Assembly: GCA_028641055.1 (NCBI GenBank)
Contig: CM054057.1
Span: 399,698,541 to 399,762,540 of the forward strand
Source of the DNA: Alopecurus myosuroides
Lineage: Eukaryota; Streptophyta; Magnoliopsida; Poales; Poaceae
Length of the DNA: 64,000 bases
Direction: 5' to 3'
Shown: positions 23,620 through 34,900 of the stretch, in pieces
Layout: every line of letters begins with the position of its first letter
Numbering within the stretch: position 1 is the stretch's first letter
Position numbers and translations under genes: made by a program
The notes under the pieces: generated by a model
The model's input: only the letters and a program-made list of their open reading frames with translations
Told to the model about the DNA's origin: nothing
The model's database searches: none

Positions 23620-26600
23620 TTAGCGTCTCTTTCCCTTTTTGTTGGCGACTGAATACTTTATGCCGGCCACCTTGATATTTCTTCGCGTGAACGGACAACC
23701 GTGGGTAGGTAGGGATGTCTTCCTTCTTACTTTACCAGTAGTAGGCATGTCGAAGTGCTTGTCGAACTCCTCCTCGATCTTCGGATCACCGTTCTTGTCC
23801 AAGTCTTCCTCGTTGGCGTCTCCTTCCATTCCGATGATGCTCCTCTTGCCCCTCCTCACGAAAACACGGCTAGGCCTTGACGGGTCGGTGATGAAGAAGC
23901 ATTGGTCAACTTGGCTAGCGAGTACCCATGGCTCATTTTTCGCGGATGCGTTCTTCGATTTGGCATCGGGTATAACCATTGTGGTGAAATACCGTTCTTC
24001 TTTCTTGACATTCTTGGCCCATCTCACACGGAACATTCGCACCACCGTCTCTCCGCAGTAGTTGAGCTCCCATATCTCCTCGATCTTTCCGAAGTATCTT
24101 TCTTCCACATTAGTCTCGGCATCGCCATATGATAGCATAGTTACTCCTGAGTTTTGATTTTCGCTACCCATGTCCTTGTCCTCGGTGGAGAATCTGTAAC
24201 CGGAGATGTCGTACCCCTGATAGGTCCTTACGTTCTGCCCGGGGCCCTGTGATAAGATGTATATGAGTTTTTCATCTTCCGTAGAAGGCATTTTTCTCCG
24301 TGCTTCAATCAGTTGACTTTGCTTGAACCAACGCGTGAAGCCGGAGTTGTGCTCTTTGGTTACGTCTCCCATCTTCCTGTGCCCGCCCATTTCAATATAA
24401 TTCTGATTGATTAAGCTTTTGTGCTCTTCCACGAAAGGCTCGATCAACTTTAAGTGTTGTAGCGCGACCCGGTGAGCCCTTTCAAAGTCGTCGCGTCGTT
24501 TTTGAATGCCGACATGGACGTCGCGGCAGCCCTCGCGGTGACCGACTCCGTTGAGCCTGCCAAGGTGCGTCCTGGTGGACAAACCGACATCCTGATCGTC
24601 TTCGGTGGTTAGGTAATTTTCGCAGAAAGAGATGCACTCGTTGGTTAGAAATCCTTTGGCCATGCTTGCGTCTGGACGGGCCCTATTGCGAACGTATCCT
24701 TTCAGGACACCATTCTGCCTTTCCATCGGCATCATGTAGTGCAGAAACGTCGGGCCGAGATGCCTGATGTCATCAACGACATGGAGAAGGAGATGTACAC
24801 ATATATCACAGAATGCCGGCGGGAAGTAAATCTCGAGCTCGCATAGTATCACCACGATCTCATCCTGTAGCATCTTGAGCTGCCTCACGCCGATCGATTT
24901 CCGGGTGATAACGTCGAAAAAGTTGCAAAGGCCAAACAACGTATCACGGACATGCTCGTCCATTATCCCTCGGATCGCAACAGGAAGTATCTGTGTCATG
25001 AGCACATGACAATCGTGAGACTTCATCCCGGTGAACCTCTTCTTCGCGAAGTCCAGATATCTGCTTATACTCCCTGAGTATCCTCACTCAATGTGAAGCA
25101 GGCAGCGGGAAGCACCACGGTGTTCTTCTTAGCCTTTTTGCGGGGAGGACGTTGAGTCCCTTCCGTCTTATTCTCATCGTCATCATCATCATCACTATCG
25201 GTGGGGACCTGTAGATTTTTCCTAATGCCAAAATGTTTTAGATCGTATCTTGCTTTCGGCCCATCCTTGGACTTCTCCGAATTGAAAATAGTGCCAAGCA
25301 GACTCTCCGTAACGTTCTTCGTAATGTGCATCACATCAAGGCTATGAGGCGCGTGGAGGACCGGCCAGTACTCCAAGTCGTGGAAAACAAACCGCTCTTT
25401 CCATACACCCAGAAGCGGCTCTGGCTTGGGTCGCTTCTTTCCCGGCGAAGGGCACTCGTCCCAATTTTTCAGAAGCTCGTCGATTTCTTTACCGCTCCTC
25501 GTGCGCGGGGCTCCATCGGGCTCGTCTTTACCATTGAACAACTCACCGCGTTTTCTCCACGGGTGATCCAGGCGAAGCCACCTTCGAGCCCCTGGGTACA
25601 CGGTTTTCGAAGACCCAGGATCCCTTGGTAGCTGGAGATGCGGGGTCCCGTCCATCCACTTCACGCAGCCGCAGAATCCGTGGCCGACCTGGGCAGATAC
25701 ATACGCGTAACCAGGATAGTCTGTGACCGTCGTCAGCAACGCGACTCTCATATGGAAATAATCTCTAGTGTACGCGTCCCACGTACGGGGTGGTGTCTTC
25801 CACAACGTCTCTAACTCGTCTTTCAGCAGCCCGAGATACAAATGCATGTCGACACCTGGTTGTTTTGGCCCCTGGATGAGAATACTCAAGTGTATGTACT
25901 TTTGCTTGGTGCACAGCCACGGGGGTAGGTTGTAAGGCCATACAAACACGGGCCAGCTGCTATGTGTGCTACTCTGGTTGCCGAACGGATTGAGTCCATC
26001 GGTGCTCATACCCAGCCTGACGCTCCTCGCGTCGCCCCCAAAACTCGGGAAAGCTATGTCCAATGCTTCCCACTGGGCAGCGTCTGCAGGATGTGTCATG
26101 ATATAGCCCTTCTCCGGATCTTCTTCCGGCTTCTCCCTTTTCGTGTGCCATTGCATGAGCTTTGCTTCCTTAGGGTCCACGTAGTACCGTTGAAGACGGG
26201 GAGTGATAGGAAAGTACCATACCACTTTTCGAGGAATTTTCTTGTTGTTGGTTCCACACTTGTATCGTCCGTGGCCGCACTTCGGACATGTGGTTGTGTC
26301 CTTGTACTCCCCCCAATAAATTACACAATCATTGATGCAGGCGTGAAATTTTTCGTGAGGTAGGTCAAGAGGGCACACGACTATCTTAGCCTCGTTGATA
26401 CTGCTTGGCAATGTGTTCCCCTCGGGAAGGCGATCGTGCCAGAATTTCAAGTTCTTGTTGAAGCTCGAGTCGGTCCATTTGTTTTGCGTCTTCATCTTCA
26501 GAGCGGCAAGCGTTACATGCAACCTCGTATCCTCGGGGCGGCACCCAGGAAACAACGGAGTCACCCCGTCTATATCCATTTGCGCCAGCTTGGCTTTCTC

Positions 26601-27017
26601 CCTAGCTGCAGCTATGTCGTTGCTCGTCTCCTTAAGCAGCAGATCCTGAACATGAGAGTCCCGCAAGGACAAAATTAGCGGGGTCTCCATGTTCACGCCT
26701 TCATCGTCATGTCGATCTTCTCCGCCGACATATCCTTCTTCATGATGATCTTCTTCGCCGTCATTTCCTTCGTCACCTCGCTCGCCCTCTTCTTCGTGCA
26801 CAACTTTTGCTGCCAGCGGTGCCACGTGGTTGCGGTCGTCAAAGAAACCGCGTCTAAGAAGGTGCTCCTCCAATTGTCCGGAATCAGGGTCAATCCAGCG
26901 CATGAGTTTGCATGATCGACACGGACATCTTATCTGCCGCCTATTGCACCGAATCATGTCCGCCTTCGCGTCTTTCTTGTATCTAGCGATTCGAGCAGAG
27001 CTCATTTCTAGTACCAT
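23620..27017 (-). pseudogene. TNP2-type CACTA transposase, broken once
   Basis: The frame from ATG 27017 (context ACCATGG, right after a TGTGCAG acceptor) runs to 25065. It contains the transposase-associated domain (RCPCRSCKL near residue 35) and the TNP2 region (CPKCGHGRYKCG, WYFPITPRLQRYY, STDGLNPFGNQSS, WPVFVWPYNLPPWLC, HDLEYWPVLHAPHSLDVMH). A second frame, 25026-23620, continues with DUF4218 (KSHDCHVLMTQILPVAIRG) and DUF4216-like sequence (ERYFGKIEEIWELNY). The two are in different frames: at about 25084 the text jumps from FTLSE to GYSGSISRYLDFAKK, where family members carry roughly 15-20 further residues, so a small deletion with frameshift is inferred. An unspliced intron is less likely, as no good sites are seen. 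The product would cut and join CACTA ends. Confidence 0.85.
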
Positions 27018-27023
27018 GGTTGC

Positions 27024-27288
27024 CTGCACAGACACATAGAGAGCAGAAAATTAGAACCACAACATGCATAGTCGCCGGAAAAATTCGGCATGACCTCTCC
27101 TATAAGTAGGACATATGGGGTGCAAAAGTTTGCCGAAATGGAAGTGAATCAACATTTCGGCAAACATCCATGCACCATGACCGCCCACACGCGCGCGACA
27201 ATCGATCGGTCCACCTGCACATGCATGACAAACACCCATACACATCGATCGATGGCCACACGAGACATGCACCTCCAACTATACTCAC
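27024..27288 (-). promoter_or_regulatory. 5'-UTR intron of the transposase gene containing a 13-bp hairpin
   Basis: On the minus strand CTAGAG|GTGAGTAT (donor GT at 27288-27287) and TGTGCAG| (ending 27024) delimit a 265-base intron just before the transposase ATG. Inside it, GTTTGCCGAAATG (27128-27140) pairs perfectly with CATTTCGGCAAAC (27153-27165) around a 12-base loop. The first exon is probably the CT-rich minus-strand stretch at about 27400-27289. Confidence 0.6.
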
Positions 27289-27560
27289 CTCTAGTAGATT
27301 CGATACCGAGACGCGAAAAGAGCGAGGAGAGGGAGGGACCGGAGTATAGATGGAAGTAATTAGGCCCCCCCCCAACAACAAGAAACTTCACCAACAATTA
27401 TACATCGAATAAATAGGTTCACCTACCAAAAAAAGAGAATTAAATGTGTAAAAATAGAGTGGAGAGAAGGGGGAGGCGAGTGAGCAACATACACTTGGAA
27501 TGAAATGAGTGGGGGGGGGGGGGGAGAGGGGCTGCCATCTTTATGTGCACAGTGCACATA

Positions 27561-27930
27561 ATTCTGTGGCGCACCAACACATAATTCTGTGGCGCACGGT
27601 TGTGCTGCGCCACAGAAATGCCATATTCTGTAGCGCATCTGTCAAAATGCGCCACAGAATATGGCATTTCTGTGGCGCAGTACAACCGTGCGCCACAGAA
27701 GTGGCATTTTCTGTGGCGCACCAGGTGGAGTGCGCCATAATAATGGGGCTTCTGACACACAGTCCACTGATTGGGGTGGGGCCCACGCTGTTTCTGTGGC
27801 GCACGCAGTATTGATGCGCCACAGAATTGGAAATTTCTGTGGCGCACCTGTGACCATGCGCCACAAAATTTCTTTTCTATGGCGCACCCATTATAGATGC
27901 GCCACAGATGCCATTCCATAGAATGGCATT
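27561..27930. repeat. Right subterminal palindrome array of the CACTA element
   Basis: Several units of TTCTGTGGCGCAC with inverse GTGCGCCACAGAA, the same type as at the left end. The last palindrome, TGCCATTC / GAATGGCA at 27911-27930, is different and lies just inside the terminus. A 14-G run at 27511-27524 precedes the array. Confidence 0.85.
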
Positions 27931-28696
27931 TCTCTACTAGTGTTTGTTTCTATTTCTTTCTACCATTGTTTGTTGTGGCCATTTTTGGATCCAAGACCAA
28001 GTCCCTAAAATTACCAAGTAGTGAACCTCAAACACTAGCACCTTAGTATTCTATCTACTTCTCCATTCTCCCATTCTTGCTTCAAGAATTCACCAAGTCA
28101 GCAAAATGGAGATCAAGACTCAAGCACAAGAATGAAACTTCAATCTCAACTTGGTGGCAACATGAAGAGCTACAAGAAAGATCAAATGAAGAAATTTTGA
28201 TGAAAATACTCCACCACTAGAAGCAACTCAAGGAAGTACATGTGTGAAGAAATCCAGAAGATAACATCTCCCTCTCTCTTTCTATCTCTCTTCTTATTTT
28301 CTTTCTTTTGACTAAGTGATATTTTCACATTTGTTAAATAAAACACTTAGTTGTGACCACACCACATGGGAAACAACTAGTGAGAAAACCATGAAGACTA
28401 TCAAGACCAAGAGAAGCACCACACCAAGGAAGGAAGCAACTTAGATGGCATGATGATGATCTTCAAGAAAGCAATCACAAACCTACCTCAACCTAGCCCA
28501 TCTCAAGTAAACCCTTGGAAATTACTTAACATATGAAACCAAGAAAGAATGAATCTTCCAAACTCAAACCTAGACCTTGTACTAACCAACTTGGTTAAGC
28601 CCCTTTTGATATGTTAGTTGCTATGTATGTTTTCTACACTTGTATGTATGTTTGTTAGGATGCTTGTTTATTTGGTTTTGTGTTGTCAATGAATAG

Positions 28697-29751
28697 ATTA
28701 TACGGAGAGCAACGATCTTTTGTGAAGAGAGTGAATATATCTTCACCAACTTCAACAAGGCAAGTAACACACCATCAACTACCCATAATTTTCTATATGC
28801 ATTAGTTGATTTTGAGTAGTATGCATGATAGGAAATTTTAATAAGTTATATTATGCTATGTTATATCCTAGTAGTGTGTAGCCATCCTTATACCTTGTTA
28901 TTTTGATGCCTTGGTACTTATTAGATGCTTAGCCATGCTACAAAATTTGTTTTACTAGATGTTGGGGAAAAATTCTAAGTATAACTAATGAATGAACCAC
29001 CTGGGTGGAAGTGGTAAGACTGGTTTATGTTGAGTGTTGCCTCAGGGCCCTTGTCTAAAGGGTTATTCCACTTGGGGTTGTCACTTCGGATGGCCACCCA
29101 GGAACAAAGAGATTACTATGTCCCTCTAAATCTAGTAGCTTCCCGTGTAGCCTTTAGTCATATGGGCTCTGTCTTGATCAACTAAGTTGAATGAACTCAC
29201 TAGGCTTACCAGCAGATGTAGCATAATTATAGGTGGCACGGGTAAGCCAAACAGTGGTGTAATTTCTTCTGAAAGATCTCGTCTCAATCTTCTCCTTTCC
29301 TTAATGCACTCAGGGTGTATAGGATGTTTGGGCTGATCTGAGTCTGAAGGTGAAAGTGCACAAACTCTGCAGAGTCAACAAACTAAGATCTTAGCCGTGT
29401 CCCCGGTTATGGACAACTATGAGCAGCTGGACAAGGATTGACGGAAGAATCTCATCATCAATTTCAATAAGTAAAATTTTGACCAAGTGAACAGTATCGT
29501 GGTGCTTGGATCTTAATCCAATGTTGCCACCCTTTGAAAAGAAAAGTTGTTTTACAAAAGTGATAGGAGAAAACTGGCTTTATTGCAAACTTAGCCAAAA
29601 CTCCACTCAGCCAAATAAGCATGTAGTATTAGTCTTGCCATTTATATCCACCATAGTGTTACTTGCCAATACATTAAATTGTATTGACTCCCTTGTGGAT
29701 GCATATTCCATATTGCAGATGTTTCTGAAGACGAGTGAGGATTTTGTTTAG
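28697..29751 (+). other. Exon-like blocks with a GC-AG intron in the B2 5' LTR
   Basis: GAATAG at 28691-28696 acts as an acceptor-like site before a 63-base block (28697-28759) that ends CAACAAG|GCAAGTAAC, a GC-type donor. TATTGCAG at 29711-29718 is the matching acceptor, giving a 959-base intron. The next block begins ATGTTTCTGAAGACGAGTGA. Joined in phase 0, the two blocks stay open to a TAG at 29749-29751. The same sites recur in the middle LTR (35399-35461, donor at 35462, acceptor before 36422) and in B1. No transcript evidence is available. Confidence 0.5.
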
Positions 29752-30029
29752 GATCTCGAGACTATCGCCAACATGTTTTGCCTGTGGCACATGAAGAAGA
29801 TGGGCTCAATGTTGTACTATGTTTTCTGCTGTATATGTTTGTTTTCTGCTAGTCTTCTAAGACTATGCAAGTTGTAATCCTATTTTGTAAAGACTGGATC
29901 ATGCGATGTAATAGAATTTGATGCATTTGCATGATATTTCATTTTGTACTGTGGTGCTAGCAATTGATCCAGGGACTAGCACAATAACACGGATATTCCA
30001 TATTTATTAAAAGTTGGGACGCTACAAAA

Positions 30030-30041
30030 TGGTATCAGAGC
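30030..30041 (+). other. PBS of B2, initiator tRNA-Met type
   Basis: TGGTATCAGAGC, three bases after the LTR end at 30026, is complementary to the 3' end of plant initiator tRNA-Met. The following TGCCTGTAGGATTC is shared with element C, which has TGCCTGTAGGATCC at the same place. A second copy of the PBS is at 36733-36744. Confidence 0.9.
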
Positions 30042-30210
30042 ATTGTGTTGCCTGTAGGATTCGAGACCCTAGGTTTTGATTAGAATAGGAAAACCCATAG
30101 GAATAAAATTTTACTATCTTACAACTACTCCTCAAAGAAATCTTTTATAACTTCATTTCTCCTCGTACTCCTTCCCATGATACATTTCTAATAATTACTC
30201 TTATCTGTAG

Positions 30211-30654
30211 ATGGCCAGTATCATCCAATCACTCAAGAAAGGACCAATGATGACCATGACCCTGGAGTGCGACACTGAGTTCCCAAGAGCACTGAAGTAT
30301 CTCATGTTAATCATGGGATTTGAAGGACCAGCAGTCTATTGGGGTTTTCCCTACATAGATGAGGAGGACGGTTTCGAATATTGGTGGGTGCAGATTCATC
30401 TGTACAGAAACAAGGAGTACGACCACAAGATGGGAGGAGAATGCATGTTCACCAACAGGATAATGCATTTTTCATTCCTCGATTCAGCAAGAAGTGCTGC
30501 ATGGAGTGCTATTAAAGAACTTATAGAGAGACTCAAGTGGAGACTTTACAACACTAAGAAGAGTCTCAAAGAAGCCGAAGAAGAGATCAACACTCTTGAA
30601 AAAGAGATTACAATGTACAAGAACGCGGAGATCATCGTGAAGACTGAGTATTGA
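30211..30654 (+). CDS. Small B2 protein, first copy, shortened by a stop
   Basis: The 147-residue product starts MASIIQSLKKG. It has a conserved-looking core (LECDTEFPRA, LMLIMGFEGPAVYWG, YWWVQIHLYRN, ARSAAWSAIKEL) and ends in a charged coiled-coil-like helix (LKEAEEEINTLEKEITMYK, residues about 120-138). The ATG follows a CTTATCTGTAG acceptor-like site directly. It ends at TGA 30652-30654 where the second copy (36913-37407) has GGA and continues for 17 residues. The core aligns by eye with the ORF upstream of gag in element C (51874-52686). It is the only sizeable frame in the B2 internal region. Function unknown; RNA binding or help in particle assembly is guesswork. Confidence 0.6.
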   Translation: MASIIQSLKKGPMMTMTLECDTEFPRALKYLMLIMGFEGPAVYWGFPYIDEEDGFEYWWVQIHLYRNKEYDHKMGGECMFTNRIMHFSFLDSARSAAWSAIKELIERLKWRLYNTKKSLKEAEEEINTLEKEITMYKNAEIIVKTEY

Positions 30655-31990
30655 AGACCTCTCATGAGGAATAAAGCAAGAAAGTTGTTACCCTGCCTTA
30701 AATAGTAGACCACCATGAGATGTAACAAACTTGTGAGACACGAAATACGATTAGAGTATTGATCATACTAATGAGTGTGGTATGACAATACTAGATGTTT
30801 TCCTAAAACTATGTTGTTTGGTGTGATGGATGTGTTGCTATATGTTTGTTATGTGTTGTTTGTAAGATGAGTTTCCTTGATCTGCTATTTTGGATAAGAA
30901 CCTTCCTTAGCCATCTTTCTCTCTACTCATCCCTACTAGACCAAACCCAACACCATACTCATTCACCAACCATAGTGAGAACCATTTGGAATCATACAAC
31001 CTTTACCCTATTGATACACAAGCCATCCCATTTGAGGAATGCTAGTATCAAATTTCTTTCTTCTGTGTGAAGGAACAATCACATCCATGATCAATGCCAA
31101 CTGCCTAATAAGGAGTATCAAGCCAATCAACAAGTGAAGAAAGACAAGTGAACCCCAAGTTGCATGAGCTATGAAGATTTCAGAGCCAACTACACCAAGA
31201 GAAGAAATAATGAAGAAACACAACTATCAAGTTTGTGTTACATAAGAGTTTACGCAACCCACTAGTTGAGGAATGATAGTTTAGCTCAAGTTTGTCATAC
31301 AGGATGGAAACTTTCTGTTAGACAAGTGAGGTGACCTAGTGTTATTAAACAAGATTCACCAATCCAAGTACAAGGTAATGATTGGGTGCAACATGGATTG
31401 GACCCCATGATGATTACTCACATTATTCACTTTTGCTATGAGGAATGTTAAATCTGAGTGACATACCTATTAGAGAGACGACGATGTTAAACCTTAACCA
31501 TAGAATGGTAGAATACAATAATGACCCTATGTTAGTGTTGCTGAAAATGTATTATTTTCGGTGAGGATCATGCCAACCTTGGAGGTATCAAACAAATGGA
31601 AGATTTTTGCCTGCCATGAGAGTTTCGTTAGAAATAGCATGGTGTTTGCTTTCAAGGATGACAGCAACAAGATGGAAGATTTTCCAAGAACATCAAAAGA
31701 CCAAGTTGAGAGTGATCCAAAGACTTTTGATTGACCCAAAGAGTGACCCCTCAGTGTCAAAGGTAGTCCAACATACCTATGTTAGTCTACAACTCTACCG
31801 CGAAGGAAAGTTCTACTCAAGCCAATCTCAAATCAATCTGCACTCTAATCTAATGAAAATAGACTATCCACCAAAGTTTCTTTTAAGGGTGGTAGCCCAC
31901 CAGTTGTTCTGGAAACCAATCACCCAAACCTAATCTTTCTTTCTATCCTTCCCAAATCTCGGGACGCGATTTCTTTTGAGGGTGGTAGTC
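30655..31990 (+). mobile_element. B2 internal region, 3' non-coding part with PPT
   Basis: No coding frame beyond the small protein. The end carries ATCTCGGGACGCGATTTCTT followed by the polypurine tract GAGGGTGGTAG (31978-31988) and the next LTR at 31991. Element C has ATCTCGGGGCGCGATTCCTT at the same position. This shared stretch suggests a common requirement in reverse transcription or packaging. Confidence 0.8.
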
Positions 31991-34900
31991 TGTAACATCC
32001 CTGATTTTTGGAAAATGCAAAAATCACAAAAATTTGAAACTTTTGTTTTCATGACAAGACAAGTCACCAAAAACAAATAAAACTCAAACAAAAATGAAAT
32101 ATGTGGTCCTATACCAAGTTTATTGGAATTAGAAATCCAATTATGCCTTGTTCCTTAAACTCTAAAACCTTTTTCAAAAATAAATTTATTATTATATAAA
32201 GGGAATATCTTTTATTAACAAACCTTTACCAAAAATGTTTACAACTCCAATATTAATCTGAAGATATTTTATGGAATCAAAAATCAAAGATTTATAACCC
32301 TTAATAAAGTTCTAGCCCTTAAAAGTATTTGAGGAGAATAAAATTATTAATAATAACTTTTAGTTGTTATTCCAAGTTTTAAACATGAAGGTGTGAAAAT
32401 AAAATGCATTGTTTGGTAAATAACATAAAAGAGGGTTTTGGAAAACAATATCATGACTTGTGGTTTTATTCTAAAATTTATTGATCAACAATATTAATTA
32501 ATTGATATGAACTAATTAAATAACATTAAGTTACTATTAGTAAATCCTTCATATCCTAAATTTATAAAATTTGAAAATAGTTTAAAATGGCTTTCCAAAA
32601 ATAATATATATGACATGTAAAATGCCTTTGAAATTTTATTTAGATAATAACATCAATTTATTATTTTCTAAATTTTAAAATGATCTTAAGGTACTATTAG
32701 TGGTTTATTTATATTTTCAATATATAAATTGTGAAAACAAGATGAAATGACTTTCAAAAATATGTTTTCAATATTTAGAATGTCACTAAAATTTTATTGA
32801 CCAATAACCATCTTTTATAAATTTTTTTGAATTAAAAATCACATTAAGTGACAATTAAGGAATTATTCAAATTTCCAAAATTCAAAAATAAAACATGTTA
32901 ATTTGTTTACAAAAATGTTACTATTGGAAAGTAATTGAAATATTAAGAATTTAGAAATTTGTTTCATGTTAATTGGACTTATAAAACAGAAGATATAATT
33001 AAAACAATTAAACAGGAAATAAAAGAAAAACTTTGATGACATCAGCAGTGACGTCATTGTCACTTCCTCCGTTACTACGCAGTGAAGACCTGAAAACGCT
33101 CGATTTAATTCCCGTTGATTTCTCGCAATTGAAGCCATCAATTCCTTCCATGAGACCTTCTTCTTAAAGCCTTGTTCCTCCTCTCCAATTTCCTACCCGT
33201 AGCCACTCAATGCGTGCCCCCAGGCCGGAGTAATTCCTCACCGGAGTGGCTCGAGTCCGCCGCCGTTTTTCATTGTTGCGGCCGTTACAGGAGGTCGTCG
33301 ACCCCGTTCTCCCCTCTCCTGCTTTCCTTCCTATTGTGCATCCTCTGACGCCCTCCTCGTTTCTTTTCTCACAGCGGATCGACCAAACGAACCCGCCGGA
33401 GTTCGCGCGTCTACAACCGCTCGTCACCGTCCACCGAGGGCCCCTCTCGGAGCGCGCCGCCGTCACCACCATCTCTGCCGTGCTACGCCGCGCGTTCTTG
33501 TCATCATCTATAGCCCGGAGGACCACCGGAGGAGCTCCCCGGCATTTTCCGAGCAACCGCGCCGCCGCATCGGCCATTCCCGGCAGCTCGCCGACGAGGT
33601 GAGAAAGCCCATCCCTCTGAACCGTTAGATCCCGATCCAAGCGTTGAGGATAGATCACTTAGGCGAAGGGGTATGCCACTGTTGGATCTAGATCTGACGG
33701 CCCAGATCCAGTGACTTATCCACGTCACCCTAGTCCAGTCAGCGCTGCGTCAGCATCCCAGTCAGCAGAGACAACCAATGAGAGCACGCCATGTGGCCAA
33801 CCTTATCCACATAGTTTCTGTTTATTTTTCTGAATAAAATTTAATTGGCAGATTTGCAGAATAGTCCCTGTAACTTGCAACCATCATAACTTTTCAACCA
33901 CTTAGCCAAATTTAGCAATCTTGGACTTTTTGAAAATCCCTTGACATCTAGAAACTTTTGGAACTGGCAAAATTCAAATTTGACAAACTTAAAATTTTTC
34001 AATTTCAAATATGCTTGTTTGATGAAATTTGGCATAATTCAAATTCTACAAATCCAAAAATTGCAAATAAAATATATTTGGAAACCTTAGAATGGGTACT
34101 TTCATATCCACTGTCCCAAAATAATTTTTGATCAAATTAAAATTTATTTTTGGAATTAAGTTGTCTATTTGAGTATTTTGACATAGAATTATTTCTATAA
34201 ATAATTAGAAAATGTTTTCTTAGGCAAAGTTGATTCTTTTGGTAGCCTTTAACCAGAGACATCATTTGCCAACAATTTTGGAAACCATTGGACCATGACC
34301 ATGTATTTTAGCCAAAAATCCATCATAGTAGTCCATCTAGTTATTATGTCTTAGATTTTGTTTCTATTTCTTTCTACCATTGTTTGTTGTGGCCATTTTT
34401 GGATCCAAGACCAAGTCCCTAAAATTACCAAGTAGTGAACCTCAAACACTAGCACCTTAGTATTCTATCTACTTCTCCATTGTCCCATTCTTGCTTCAAG
34501 AATTCACCAAGTCAGCAAAATGGAGATCAAGACTCAAGCACAAGAATGAAACTTCAATATCAACTTGGTGGCAACATGAAGAGCTACAAGAAAGATCAAA
34601 TGAAGAAATTTTGAAGAAAATACTCCACCACTAGAAGCAACTCAAGGAAGTACATGTGTGTAGAAATCCAGAAGAAAACATCTCCCTCTCTCTTTCTATC
34701 TCTCTTCTTATTTTCTTTCTTTTGACTAAGTGATATTTTCACATTTGTTAAATAAAACACTTAGTTGTGACCACACCACATGGGAAACAACTAGTGAGAA
34801 AACCATGAAGACTATCAAGACCAAGAGAAGCACCACACCAAGGAAGGAAGCAACTTAGATGACATGATGATAATCTTCAAGAAAGCAATCACATGAGAAC

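Larger units (their letters stand above)
13973..27944 (-). mobile_element. CACTA (En/Spm-type) DNA transposon, 13,972 bp
   Basis: Termini are CACTAGTACAGA at the left and, inverted, CACTAGTAGAGA at the right. TTT at 13970-13972 and 27945-27947 is the 3-base TSD typical of the superfamily. The uninterrupted target is visible in the paralogous middle LTR of B2 (GATTTTGTTTC at 34354-34364), which confirms both ends to the base. Subterminal palindrome arrays lie at both ends. All three recognised coding regions are on the minus strand: transposase, a second large gene and a small RNase H1 N-domain protein. Stops and frameshifts in the two large genes indicate the copy is no longer autonomous. Confidence 0.95.
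11604..30026 (+). repeat. B2 5' LTR, split by the CACTA transposon
   Basis: LTR sequence occupies 11604-13972 and 27948-30026, about 4.45 kb together. By eye it is nearly identical to the middle LTR at 31991-36729. It lacks about 290 bases that the middle LTR has at 34894-35182; B1 retains matching sequence (near 7600-7660), so this copy suffered a deletion at about 28480. The GC-rich block, the short exon-like block and the GC-AG intron are described separately. Confidence 0.88.

Noticed and set aside
29506..29751. An 81-codon frame in the B2 LTR, repeated at 36209-36454 and inverted at 6350 and 38923
   Set aside because: It is LTR sequence crossing the proposed splice acceptor; frames differ between B1 and B2 and no domain is present.
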